From contig NZ_CP087190.1 in the NCBI RefSeq assembly GCF_024749165.1, positions 2,453,501-2,517,500 of the forward strand: a stretch of DNA of 64,000 nt, written 5' to 3'. The translations under genes were made by a program, and so were the position numbers. Below, one piece after another: positions 18,591 to 26,077 of the stretch (within the stretch, counting starts at the first letter, position 1; each line of letters opens with the position of its first letter). The stretch is from Pseudomonas sp. B21-023. GTDB taxonomy: Bacteria; Pseudomonadota; Gammaproteobacteria; Pseudomonadales; Pseudomonadaceae. The notes under the pieces were generated by a model. It saw only the letters and a list, made by a program, of their open reading frames with translations. It ran no database searches and had not been told where the DNA came from.

Positions 18591-21500
18591 ATGCACCTGC
18601 TGCGGACCCAGCCCGGCGGCTTTGTGCCGGACGACAGCATCGCCGACCTCGGCCAGACCCCCGCCGAACTGGTGATCCTCTGCAGCGGTGATTCACACCT
18701 GGCGCTGCTTGCCGAAACCGCCGAGCAGTTGCCGGCGGATTTCCCCAGCGTGCGCCTGGCCAACCCGATGCAGGTGCAGAACCATGCCTCGGTCGACCTG
18801 TATGTCGACGAGGTGCTGCGCCATGCCAAGGTGATCCTGGTGTCGCTGCATGGCGGTGTCGGTTACTGGCGCTATGGTGTCGAACAACTGGTCGAGTTGG
18901 CGGCCCGTGGCGTACAGCTGATCCTGGTACCCGGCGACGACCGTCCCGACCCGGAGCTGACCGGACTGGGCACGGTGGGCGGTGAACAGGCCGAGCGCCT
19001 CTGGCATTTCCTGCGCCAGGGTGGCAAGGCCAATGCACTGAACCTGTTCAACTGCCTGGCCAGCCAGTGGCTGGGGCGCGCCTACCCCTGGGCCGAGCCG
19101 CAGCCCTTGCCGCGCACGGTGGTCTATCACCCGGCCAAGGCCACCGCACGGCTCGAGGACTGGTACACCGAATGGCATCCGGAGTACCCGGTGGCACCGC
19201 TGCTGTTCTACCGCTCCCACCTGCAGGCAGCCAACACCGCGTTCATCGATGTGTTCTGCCAGCGCCTGCAGGCTTGCGGCTTGAATCCGTTACCGATCGC
19301 GGTGGCCAGCCTCAAGGAACGCGGCTGCCTGGACCTGGTCGAGGCCTGGCTCGACGAAGTGCAGGCCGAGGTGGTGATCAACACCACCGGCTTTGCCCTG
19401 TCCAGCCCCGAACAGCCCAATCTGCGCCCATTGCGCCGCGATGTGCCGGTGTTGCAGGCGATCTGCGCCCAGGACAACCAGCCCGGCTGGGAGCAGAGCG
19501 AGCAGGGCCTCGGCGCCCGCGACCTGGCAATGCACATCGCCTTGCCCGAGCTGGACGGGCGCATCATCACCCGGCCGGTGAGCTTCAAGGACCTGGCTTG
19601 GCGCAGTGAGCGCAGCCAGTCCGACGTGGTCTGCTACCGCGCCCACCCCGAACGCATGGATTTCGTCGCCGAGCTGGCGCGACGCTGGGTGACACTGGCG
19701 CGCCTGGACAACCAGGAGAAGCGTGTGGCCCTGGTGCTGGCCAACTACCCGACCCGCGACGGGCGCATCGGCAATGGTGTCGGCCTCGACACCCCAGGCG
19801 CCGCGTTGAATATCCTCAAGGCCCTGCAGGCGCAGGGTTATCCGGTAGCCGGCCTGCCCGACAGCGGCACCGAGTTGATCCACCAGTTGCTCGGCGGTGT
19901 CACCAACGACCTCGATCACCTTGACCAGCGCCCCTGTGCCCAGAGCCTGGCCCTGGCCGACTACCACAGCGCCTTCGCCGCGTTGCCCGAGGCCAACCAG
20001 CGCGCCGTGCTGGAGCGCTGGGGGCCGCCCGAGCAGGACCCGATGTTCCGCAGCGGGCGCATGATGGTCGCCGGCTTGCGCTACGGCCTGACCTTCGTCG
20101 GCATCCAGCCGGCGCGGGGCTACCAGGTGGACCACAGCGCCGTGTACCACGACCCGGACCTGGTGCCGCCGCACGGCTACCTGGCGTTCCACTTCTGGTT
20201 GCGCAACGGCTACGCCGCCGATGCGCTGATCCATGTCGGCAAGCACGGCAATCTGGAATGGCTGCCAGGCAAGGGCGTGGGGCTGTCCGCCGAATGCTGG
20301 CCGGACGCGTTGCTCGGGCCGCTGCCCAACATCTATCCGTTCATTGTCAATGACCCAGGCGAGGGCGCCCAGGCCAAGCGCCGTACCCAGGCGGTAATCA
20401 TCGACCACCTGATGCCGCCATTGACCCGCGCCGAGACCTACGGCCCGCTGCGCCACCTTGAGCAGCTGGCCGACGAGTACTACGAAGCGCAGCTGCTCGA
20501 TCCACGTCGCGCCAATGAGTTGCAGCGCGACATCCTCGCACTGGTCAAGGCCAACCACATCGACCGTGAACTGCAGCTTGAAGGGCAGCTGGAGGATGCT
20601 GCGGTGTGGTTGCCGCGCCTGGATACCTACCTGTGCGACCTCAAGGAGTCGCAGATCCGCGATGGCCTGCATGTGTTCGGTCAGTCGCCCCAGGGGCGCC
20701 TGCGCAGCGACACGCTGCTGGCCCTGGCGCGGGTGGCGCGGGGAGATGGCAAGGGCGGTAACGCCAGCCTGATTCGCGTGCTGGCCAAGGCCTTGGCGTT
20801 GGGCTTCGATCCGTTGGACTGCGACCTGGGACAGCCCTGGGATGGGCCGCGCCCGGGCCTGCTGCTGCAAGTCGACAGCAGCGCATGGCGTACCTGTGGT
20901 GATACCCGTGAGCGCCTGGAGTGGCTGGCGCTGACATTGATCGAGCAGGCATTGCAAGGGGCTGCGGCGTTGCCGGATGAAGACGGCTGGGCACCGGTAC
21001 GCGAGGTGTTGCAGGCGCTGGTCGAACAGATCGCACCGGACCTGGACGCCTGTGGCGCCGCCGAGATCGACGGCCTGCTGGCCGCGCTGGCCGGGCGTTT
21101 CGTCCCGGCCGGGCCCAGTGGCGCGCCCAGCCGTGGCCGCCTGGACGTGTTGCCCACCGGGCGCAACTTCTACACCGTCGATGTGCGCAACCTGCCGACC
21201 ACCACGGCCTGGCGCCTGGGGTTCGCCTCGGCCAACCTGATCCTCGAGCGCCACCTGCAGGACCACGGCGACCACTTGCGTCAGCTGGGTCTGTCGGTGT
21301 GGGGCACGGCGACCATGCGCACCGGTGGCGACGACATCGCCCAGGCCCTGGCGCTGATGGGCGTGCGTCCGGTGTGGGCCACCGGCAGCCAGCGGGTTGA
21401 CGACTTCGAGATCCTGCCATTGAGCCTGCTAGACCGGCCGCGGGTGGATGTGACGCTGCGGGTGTCGGGTTTCTTCCGTGACGCCTTCGGCAACCTGATC

Positions 21501-22352
21501 CGCCTGTTCGACGCCGCGGTGCAGGCAGTGGCCGCGCTGGACGAGCCGGACGACCTGAACCCCCTGGCCGCCCGGGTGCGCGCCGAGCGTGAAGCGTTGC
21601 TCGGCGCCGGCATGGCGCTGGAGCAGGCGGCGCGGCAGGCCGGCTGGCGGGTGTTCGGAGCCAAGCCGGGGGCTTACGGAGCGGGCGTGCAGAACGCCAT
21701 CGACGGGCGCCTGTGGCACAGCCGCGACGACCTGGCCGAGGTCTACCTCAACCATGGTGGCTACGCCTACGGCGCCAGCGACGAGGGCACGCCGGCCCGC
21801 GCCGCATTCGCCCAGCGCCTGGCGCAGGTACAGGCGGTGCTGCAGAACCAGGACAACCACGAGCACGACCTGCTCGACTCCAACGACTACTACCAGTTCC
21901 AGGGCGGCATGCTGGCGGCCGCCGAAACCCTGGCCGGCACCTCGCGGGCCAGTTACCACGGCGATCACAGCCAGGCCGACCGGCCGCGGGTGCGGACCCT
22001 GAAGGAAGAACTCAACCGAGTGATCCGTGCCCGCGCGCTCAATCCGAAATGGATCGACGGCGCCAAGCGTCATGGCTATAAAGGTGCATTCGAGCTGGCG
22101 GCGACGGTCGACAACCTGTTTGCCTTCGACGCCACCACCCACCTGATCGACGACCATCATTACCAGGGCCTGGCCGACGCCTATGTGCTCGACCCGGCCA
22201 CCCGTGATTTCATGCGCGAGCACAACCCCGAAGCCCTGCGCGACCTTACCGAGCGCTTGCTGGAAGCCCAGCAGCGCGGATTGTGGCAGGAGCCGGGCGA
22301 CTATCGCGAGAGCCTCGAGCAGCAGTTGCTCGCCGGCGAGGAAGACAGCTGA
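18591..22352 (+). CDS. cobN: Cobaltochelatase large subunit CobN
   Basis: A 1253-residue subunit that inserts Co2+ into hydrogenobyrinate a,c-diamide, of the usual length for CobN. Family stretches include NYPTRDGRIGNGVGLDTP, LIHVGKHGNLEWLPGKG, FIVNDPGEGAQAKRR and WIDGAKRHGYKGAFEL. It is cytoplasmic and needs an ATPase and a vWA partner, which follow directly (gap of two bases). cobS and cobT are not in the window, so the ChlI/ChlD-like proteins downstream are the likely partners. Confidence 0.96.
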   Translation: MHLLRTQPGGFVPDDSIADLGQTPAELVILCSGDSHLALLAETAEQLPADFPSVRLANPMQVQNHASVDLYVDEVLRHAKVILVSLHGGVGYWRYGVEQLVELAARGVQLILVPGDDRPDPELTGLGTVGGEQAERLWHFLRQGGKANALNLFNCLASQWLGRAYPWAEPQPLPRTVVYHPAKATARLEDWYTEWHPEYPVAPLLFYRSHLQAANTAFIDVFCQRLQACGLNPLPIAVASLKERGCLDLVEAWLDEVQAEVVINTTGFALSSPEQPNLRPLRRDVPVLQAICAQDNQPGWEQSEQGLGARDLAMHIALPELDGRIITRPVSFKDLAWRSERSQSDVVCYRAHPERMDFVAELARRWVTLARLDNQEKRVALVLANYPTRDGRIGNGVGLDTPGAALNILKALQAQGYPVAGLPDSGTELIHQLLGGVTNDLDHLDQRPCAQSLALADYHSAFAALPEANQRAVLERWGPPEQDPMFRSGRMMVAGLRYGLTFVGIQPARGYQVDHSAVYHDPDLVPPHGYLAFHFWLRNGYAADALIHVGKHGNLEWLPGKGVGLSAECWPDALLGPLPNIYPFIVNDPGEGAQAKRRTQAVIIDHLMPPLTRAETYGPLRHLEQLADEYYEAQLLDPRRANELQRDILALVKANHIDRELQLEGQLEDAAVWLPRLDTYLCDLKESQIRDGLHVFGQSPQGRLRSDTLLALARVARGDGKGGNASLIRVLAKALALGFDPLDCDLGQPWDGPRPGLLLQVDSSAWRTCGDTRERLEWLALTLIEQALQGAAALPDEDGWAPVREVLQALVEQIAPDLDACGAAEIDGLLAALAGRFVPAGPSGAPSRGRLDVLPTGRNFYTVDVRNLPTTTAWRLGFASANLILERHLQDHGDHLRQLGLSVWGTATMRTGGDDIAQALALMGVRPVWATGSQRVDDFEILPLSLLDRPRVDVTLRVSGFFRDAFGNLIRLFDAAVQAVAALDEPDDLNPLAARVRAEREALLGAGMALEQAARQAGWRVFGAKPGAYGAGVQNAIDGRLWHSRDDLAEVYLNHGGYAYGASDEGTPARAAFAQRLAQVQAVLQNQDNHEHDLLDSNDYYQFQGGMLAAAETLAGTSRASYHGDHSQADRPRVRTLKEELNRVIRARALNPKWIDGAKRHGYKGAFELAATVDNLFAFDATTHLIDDHHYQGLADAYVLDPATRDFMREHNPEALRDLTERLLEAQQRGLWQEPGDYRESLEQQLLAGEEDS

Positions 22353-22354
22353 AC

Positions 22355-23353
22355 ATGAGCGAACCCGTACAATTTCCCCTGGCCGCCGTGGTCGGCGCCG
22401 ACGACCTCAAGCTGGCCCTGTGCCTGACCGCGATCGACCCGAAAATCGGTGGCGTACTGATCGAAGGCCCTCGGGGCATGGCCAAGAGCACCCTGGCACG
22501 GGGCCTGGCCGACCTGCTGGGCGGCGGGCCGTTCGTGACCCTGCCACTGGGGGCGACCGAAGAGCGTCTGGTCGGCACCCTCGACCTCGATGCCGCTTTG
22601 AGCCAGGGCCAGGCGCGGTTCTCGCCGGGTGTGCTGGCCCATGCCGACGGTGGCGTACTGTACGTCGATGAAGTGAATCTGCTACCCGATCCCTTGGTGG
22701 ACCTGCTGCTGGATGTAGCTGCCAGCGGGACCAATCGCATCGAGCGCGATGGCATCTCCCATCGGCACGCCGCCCGGTTCGTGCTGATCGGTACCATGAA
22801 CCCGGAGGAGGGCGAGCTGCGGCCGCAACTGCTCGACCGGTTTGGCCTGAACGTGGCCTTGGAGGGCCTGCCCGCGCCCGAAGCACGGCAGCAGATCATT
22901 CGCCGTCGGCTGGCCTTCGACAACGACCCACAGGCGTTCTGTGCCCAGTGGGCGCCCCAGCAGACCGCGCTGCGCCAGCGTTGCCAGGCCGCGCGCGAGC
23001 AATTGGCATCGATCCCCTTGGACGACCAGGCCTTGGCCTGGATCACCGAGCGCTGCTTTGCCGCCGGGGTGGACGGCATGCGCGCCGACCTGGTCTGGCT
23101 GCGGGCGGCACGGGCCCACGCCGCCTGGCGTGGCAGTACGGTGATAGAGGAAGCGGATGTGGAGGCGGTTGCCGAGTTTGCCTTGCGCCATCGCCGTCGC
23201 GCCCACGCACCGCAAGCGCAGGCTGCCACGGCGGGCGAGCCTCCTCGGCCGCCGCAAACGCAAGGCGGGCAGGGCGCCTGGGGCGCGTTGCCGCCCCAGG
23301 CGGTGGCGACGGGCGTACGCCGCGAGGTACCGAACTGGGCAAAAAAGCCCTGA
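22355..23353 (+). CDS. chlI: Chelatase AAA+ ATPase subunit (ChlI/BchI-like), short product of a frameshift gene
   Basis: A 332-residue AAA+ protein. Walker A is GPRGMAKST (about 39-47), Walker B appears in GVLYVDEVNLL, and MNPEEGELRPQLLDRFGL is typical of ChlI. It would power metal insertion by CobN. The frame closes at TGA 23351-23353 just after A-AAA-AAG, and a hairpin follows. Ribosomes that slip back one base at the heptamer continue into the vWA frame and make a product of about 555 residues. The unshifted protein ends in a Gln/Pro/Ala-rich tail that would be the linker of the fusion. I infer that both an ATPase-only and an ATPase-vWA form are made. Confidence 0.92.
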   Translation: MSEPVQFPLAAVVGADDLKLALCLTAIDPKIGGVLIEGPRGMAKSTLARGLADLLGGGPFVTLPLGATEERLVGTLDLDAALSQGQARFSPGVLAHADGGVLYVDEVNLLPDPLVDLLLDVAASGTNRIERDGISHRHAARFVLIGTMNPEEGELRPQLLDRFGLNVALEGLPAPEARQQIIRRRLAFDNDPQAFCAQWAPQQTALRQRCQAAREQLASIPLDDQALAWITERCFAAGVDGMRADLVWLRAARAHAAWRGSTVIEEADVEAVAEFALRHRRRAHAPQAQAATAGEPPRPPQTQGGQGAWGALPPQAVATGVRREVPNWAKKP

Positions 23354-23387
23354 GCATCCGCTTGCGCCATGCCCAGGCGGCGGATGC
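23341..23387 (+). other. Programmed -1 ribosomal frameshift signal
   Basis: The slippery heptamer A AAA AAG (23341-23347) is in the right phase: the zero frame reads GCA AAA AAG CCC TGA. Six bases later a strong hairpin begins. The outer stem is GCATCCGC (23354-23361) with GCGGATGC (23380-23387), the inner stem is CGCC (23365-23368) with GGCG (23376-23379), and TTG is bulged. A GAGG (23324-23327) lies about 13 bases upstream, resembling the Shine-Dalgarno stimulator of dnaX. The -1 frame leads directly into the vWA coding sequence, which has no ATG or GTG start of its own. The same heptamer drives dnaX frameshifting in E. coli. Confidence 0.85.
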
Positions 23388-24021
23388 CAGACCCCGTGCC
23401 GGCAATTTGACAGGTAGCACCCGGGGCCGCCCGCGTGCGGCCGAGACTGGCCGCATCGCCTGGCTGGCGACCTTGCTCAAGGGGCGGCCGCGCCTGCGCC
23501 GTGAGCTGTGCTGGCAACAACGTCAGGCCCAGGCGCCGGAGCTCTGGCTGGTGATCGTGGATGCATCGGCTTCCACCCGCCGCAACCAGGCACTGTCCCA
23601 GGCCAAGGGCCTGCTGGCCGGATTGTTCGATGAGGCCTATCGGCAACGGGCCCGCCTGGCCTTGCTCACGGCCAGTGGCGACAAGCCGCAATGGCAACGG
23701 CATGGCCTGAAGGCCTCGGCGGCGTTGCAGCCCTGGTTGCAGGCGCTGGGGGCTGGCGGCGGTACGCCGTTGCCGGCGGCGCTGGAGGAGGCGCGCCACT
23801 GGCTGCTGGCGCGGAGCAAGCGCCTGCCCCTGGAGACCCAGCGTTGCCTGGTGCTGACCGATGGTCGCCTGCAGCAGGAAGCACAGTTGCAGCCGTTACC
23901 GTGCAACACGTTGCTGGTGGATATGGAAATGGCGGCGGTGCGTGTGGGTCGTGCACGACAAATTGCCGAACAACTACATGCCGAATATCGGCATATCGAG
24001 CAGTTCAGCGTGGTCAGTTAA
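23341..24021 (+). CDS. chlD: Chelatase vWA-domain part (ChlD/CobT-like), reached by -1 frameshift
   Basis: About 225 residues in the -1 frame relative to the ATPase. The vWA metal-ion-dependent adhesion site is complete: DASAS in LVIVDASASTRRN, Thr in GGGTPLPAA and Asp in LVLTDGR. In chelatases the vWA subunit joins the ATPase ring to the large subunit. No ATG or GTG lies in frame near the domain start. The only candidates are CTG 23350 and TTG 23362, and neither has a clear ribosome-binding site. Decoding by frameshift from the ATPase frame is therefore the best explanation. A sequencing error at the A6 run is the alternative, but the heptamer-hairpin layout argues against it. Confidence 0.85.
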   Translation, partial: KKALSIRLRHAQAADARPRAGNLTGSTRGRPRAAETGRIAWLATLLKGRPRLRRELCWQQRQAQAPELWLVIVDASASTRRNQALSQAKGLLAGLFDEAYRQRARLALLTASGDKPQWQRHGLKASAALQPWLQALGAGGGTPLPAALEEARHWLLARSKRLPLETQRCLVLTDGRLQQEAQLQPLPCNTLLVDMEMAAVRVGRARQIAEQLHAEYRHIEQFSVVS

Positions 24022-24060
24022 GCAGGTAGCTGCGACAGGATGTCGCAATTGAAAAAGTTA

Positions 24061-24114
24061 TCCCCGTATTCGGGGAAAGTTACCAAAGTGCGTGGCGGCC
24101 ACGCACTTTGTAAC
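24061..24114. terminator. Two hairpins after the chelatase operon
   Basis: TCCCCG-TATT-CGGGGA (24061-24076) is followed by a 12-bp stem, CAAAGTGCGTGG with its complement, around a CGG loop (24084-24110). The flanking GTTA/TAAC can extend the second stem. There is no long T run. It lies between convergent genes and may stop both transcripts. Confidence 0.6.
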
Positions 24115-24125
24115 AGGCAGTCTTG

Positions 24126-24392
24126 TTACTTTGGCATCGACCAAGGTTGCAGGTCGTAACCTTTGCCGGACAGTTCGGCGCGCACTTCCTCGATCAAACT
24201 GGCCCATTGCGCAGGGTCGGAATAGACGCGCGAGGACACTTGCTTGCTGCCGATACGGGTGCTGGTCCGGTCGATCACTGCCAGGCTCAGCTCACCGGTA
24301 CCGTTGGGTGCATCCCAGGCTACGCACTGGAAGGGTTCGAAGGCGTGGTCGGCGATCAGCAGTGCTTCGTTGACACGGAGCGGGGCATTCAT
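24126..24392 (-). CDS. Small hypothetical protein, 88 aa
   Basis: A soluble 88-residue protein beginning MNAPLRVNEALLIADHAFEP and ending GYDLQPWSMPK. I see no signal peptide, membrane segment or catalytic motif and do not assign a family. An upstream in-frame ATG at 24455 is less likely because the sequence before 24392 looks non-coding. The gene is alone, between the chelatase operon and a sigma-54 regulator, and reads towards the chelatase hairpins. Confidence 0.65.
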   Translation of the reverse strand: MNAPLRVNEALLIADHAFEPFQCVAWDAPNGTGELSLAVIDRTSTRIGSKQVSSRVYSDPAQWASLIEEVRAELSGKGYDLQPWSMPK

Positions 24393-24725
24393 GGTTCGGT
24401 CTCTCTCATGGTCCCAAACAGCGAAATATTGTTCCGCGGTGTTATTCCTGAACACTCTACAGCGCGGGGTTATTTGTACTGATGCTCCAGATCAGGGTTC
24501 AAGTCACAAGGTTTTGAAATTTTTTATTGACGATTCATTCGTCCGTGCTTGTCGCTCCCGCCTCAGACGCGCAAGGGTTGAGATAATTCCCGAGTGTGCC
24601 GTGCACACGGCTGGCGGGCTGACCAACGGTAGTGGGGAGCGTCAAGTTCATTGCTACTGTTAATTCGGGCGTCGCAACTGTCTGTTTATAGGTAAAAAAC
24701 CAATAACTGGCGCCAAGGAAAGGTC
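24393..24725. other. Intergenic region with a short palindrome
   Basis: This 333-bp AT-richer stretch separates two divergent genes and should hold both promoters; I could not assign -35/-10 boxes. The only marked structure is GTGTGC-CGT-GCACAC at 24594-24608, overlapping GCCGTG-CA-CACGGC, about 115 bases before the regulator at 24726. It could be an operator. Confidence 0.35.
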
Positions 24726-26051
24726 ATGCTTGAACCTGCATCCCACCGCCGCCTGCTGATCGTCGACCCCTGCGACGATTGCCACCGCCTGTTGCCGGGC
24801 TTGCGCAGTGTCGGCTGGGATGTCCGAAGTTGCACGCTCGAGGCGGCGCTGGAGCAACCCTGCGATGTTGGCCTGGTGCGCTTGCAAGCCTCGCACCTGC
24901 TGCACCCCGAAGCGCTCAAGGACCTGATCAAGCGCAGCAATACCGAGTGGATCGCCGTGCTCAGCGCCGAGGAACTGCGCCTGCAGAATGTCGGAGATTT
25001 CGTCTGCGAGTGGTTTTTTGACTTCCATACGTTGCCGTTCGATGTCTCCCGGGTGCAGGTCACCCTGGGCCGTGCCTTTGGCATGGCACGCCTGCGCGGC
25101 AAGGGCGCGGTGCGGGTCGATGAGCCCGAACACGAACTGCTGGGCGAAAGCCGGCCGATCCGCGAGTTGCGCAAGTTGCTCGGCAAGCTGGCGCCGACCG
25201 AGTCGCCAGTGCTGATCCGTGGCGAAAGCGGAACCGGCAAGGAACTGGTGGCGCGCACCCTGCACCGGCAATCACAACGCTGGGACAAACCGTTCATTGC
25301 CATCAATTGCGGGGCCATACCGGAACACCTGATCCAGTCCGAGCTGTTTGGCCATGAAAAGGGTGCCTTCACCGGGGCCCACCAGCGCAAGGTGGGGCGC
25401 ATCGAAGCGGCCAATGGTGGCACCCTGTTTCTCGACGAGATCGGTGACCTGCCTTTGGAGCTACAGGCCAACCTGCTGCGCTTTCTTCAGGAAAAACACA
25501 TCGAACGGGTGGGCGGCAATCAACCCATCGCCGTCGACGTCAGGGTTCTGGCGGCGACCCATGTGGACCTGGAAAAGGCCATCGCCTTGGCGCGGTTTCG
25601 CGAAGACCTGTACTACCGCCTGAATGTGCTGCAAGTGGTGACCGCGCCACTGCGTGACCGGCATGGCGACCTGTCGATGCTGGCCAGCCATTTCTCGCAG
25701 TTCTACAGCGCCGAGACGGGCAGGCGGCCACGTTCGTTCAGCGACGGTGCCTTGGCGGCCATGGGCCGGCACGAGTGGCCGGGCAATGTGCGCGAGTTGG
25801 CCAACCGGGTTCGGCGTGGCCTGGTGCTGGCCGAAGGCCGGCAGATCGAGGCCCAGGACCTGGGGCTGCAGGACCTGCAGGAACAGGACCAGCCGCTGGG
25901 CACGCTGGAGGACTACAAGCACCGCGCCGAGCGGCAGGCGTTGTGCGATGTGCTGAACCGGCACAGCGACAACCTGAGTATCGCGGCCAAGGTGCTGGGT
26001 GTGTCGCGGCCGACGTTTTACCGGTTGTTGCACAAGCACCAGATTCGTTGA
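24726..26051 (+). CDS. Sigma-54-dependent transcriptional activator, VpsR-like
   Basis: A 441-residue activator. The N-terminal domain (about 1-130) looks like a degenerate receiver: LLIVDPCDDCH opens it, but the usual phospho-acceptor block is missing. The AAA+ domain follows with RGESGTGKE (Walker A), GAFTGA for sigma-54 contact, LFLDEIGDLP (Walker B) and the EWPGNVREL arginine region. A Fis-type helix-turn-helix ends the protein (NLSIAAKVLGVSRPTFYRLLHKH). The layout resembles VpsR, a c-di-GMP-responsive biofilm regulator in Vibrio. It lies between the chelatase region and an LtaS-like enzyme, with fap further along; either could be a target. The target and effector are not shown by the sequence. 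Confidence 0.88.
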   Translation: MLEPASHRRLLIVDPCDDCHRLLPGLRSVGWDVRSCTLEAALEQPCDVGLVRLQASHLLHPEALKDLIKRSNTEWIAVLSAEELRLQNVGDFVCEWFFDFHTLPFDVSRVQVTLGRAFGMARLRGKGAVRVDEPEHELLGESRPIRELRKLLGKLAPTESPVLIRGESGTGKELVARTLHRQSQRWDKPFIAINCGAIPEHLIQSELFGHEKGAFTGAHQRKVGRIEAANGGTLFLDEIGDLPLELQANLLRFLQEKHIERVGGNQPIAVDVRVLAATHVDLEKAIALARFREDLYYRLNVLQVVTAPLRDRHGDLSMLASHFSQFYSAETGRRPRSFSDGALAAMGRHEWPGNVRELANRVRRGLVLAEGRQIEAQDLGLQDLQEQDQPLGTLEDYKHRAERQALCDVLNRHSDNLSIAAKVLGVSRPTFYRLLHKHQIR

Positions 26052-26077
26052 GCAACCACGCTCCCGATTGCGGGGCC

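Noticed and set aside
22355..24021. Frameshift between the chelatase domains as a pseudogene or sequencing error
   Set aside because: The slippery heptamer, its phase, the six-base spacer and the strong hairpin would be an unlikely coincidence, and both domains keep their active-site motifs. Resequencing would settle it.
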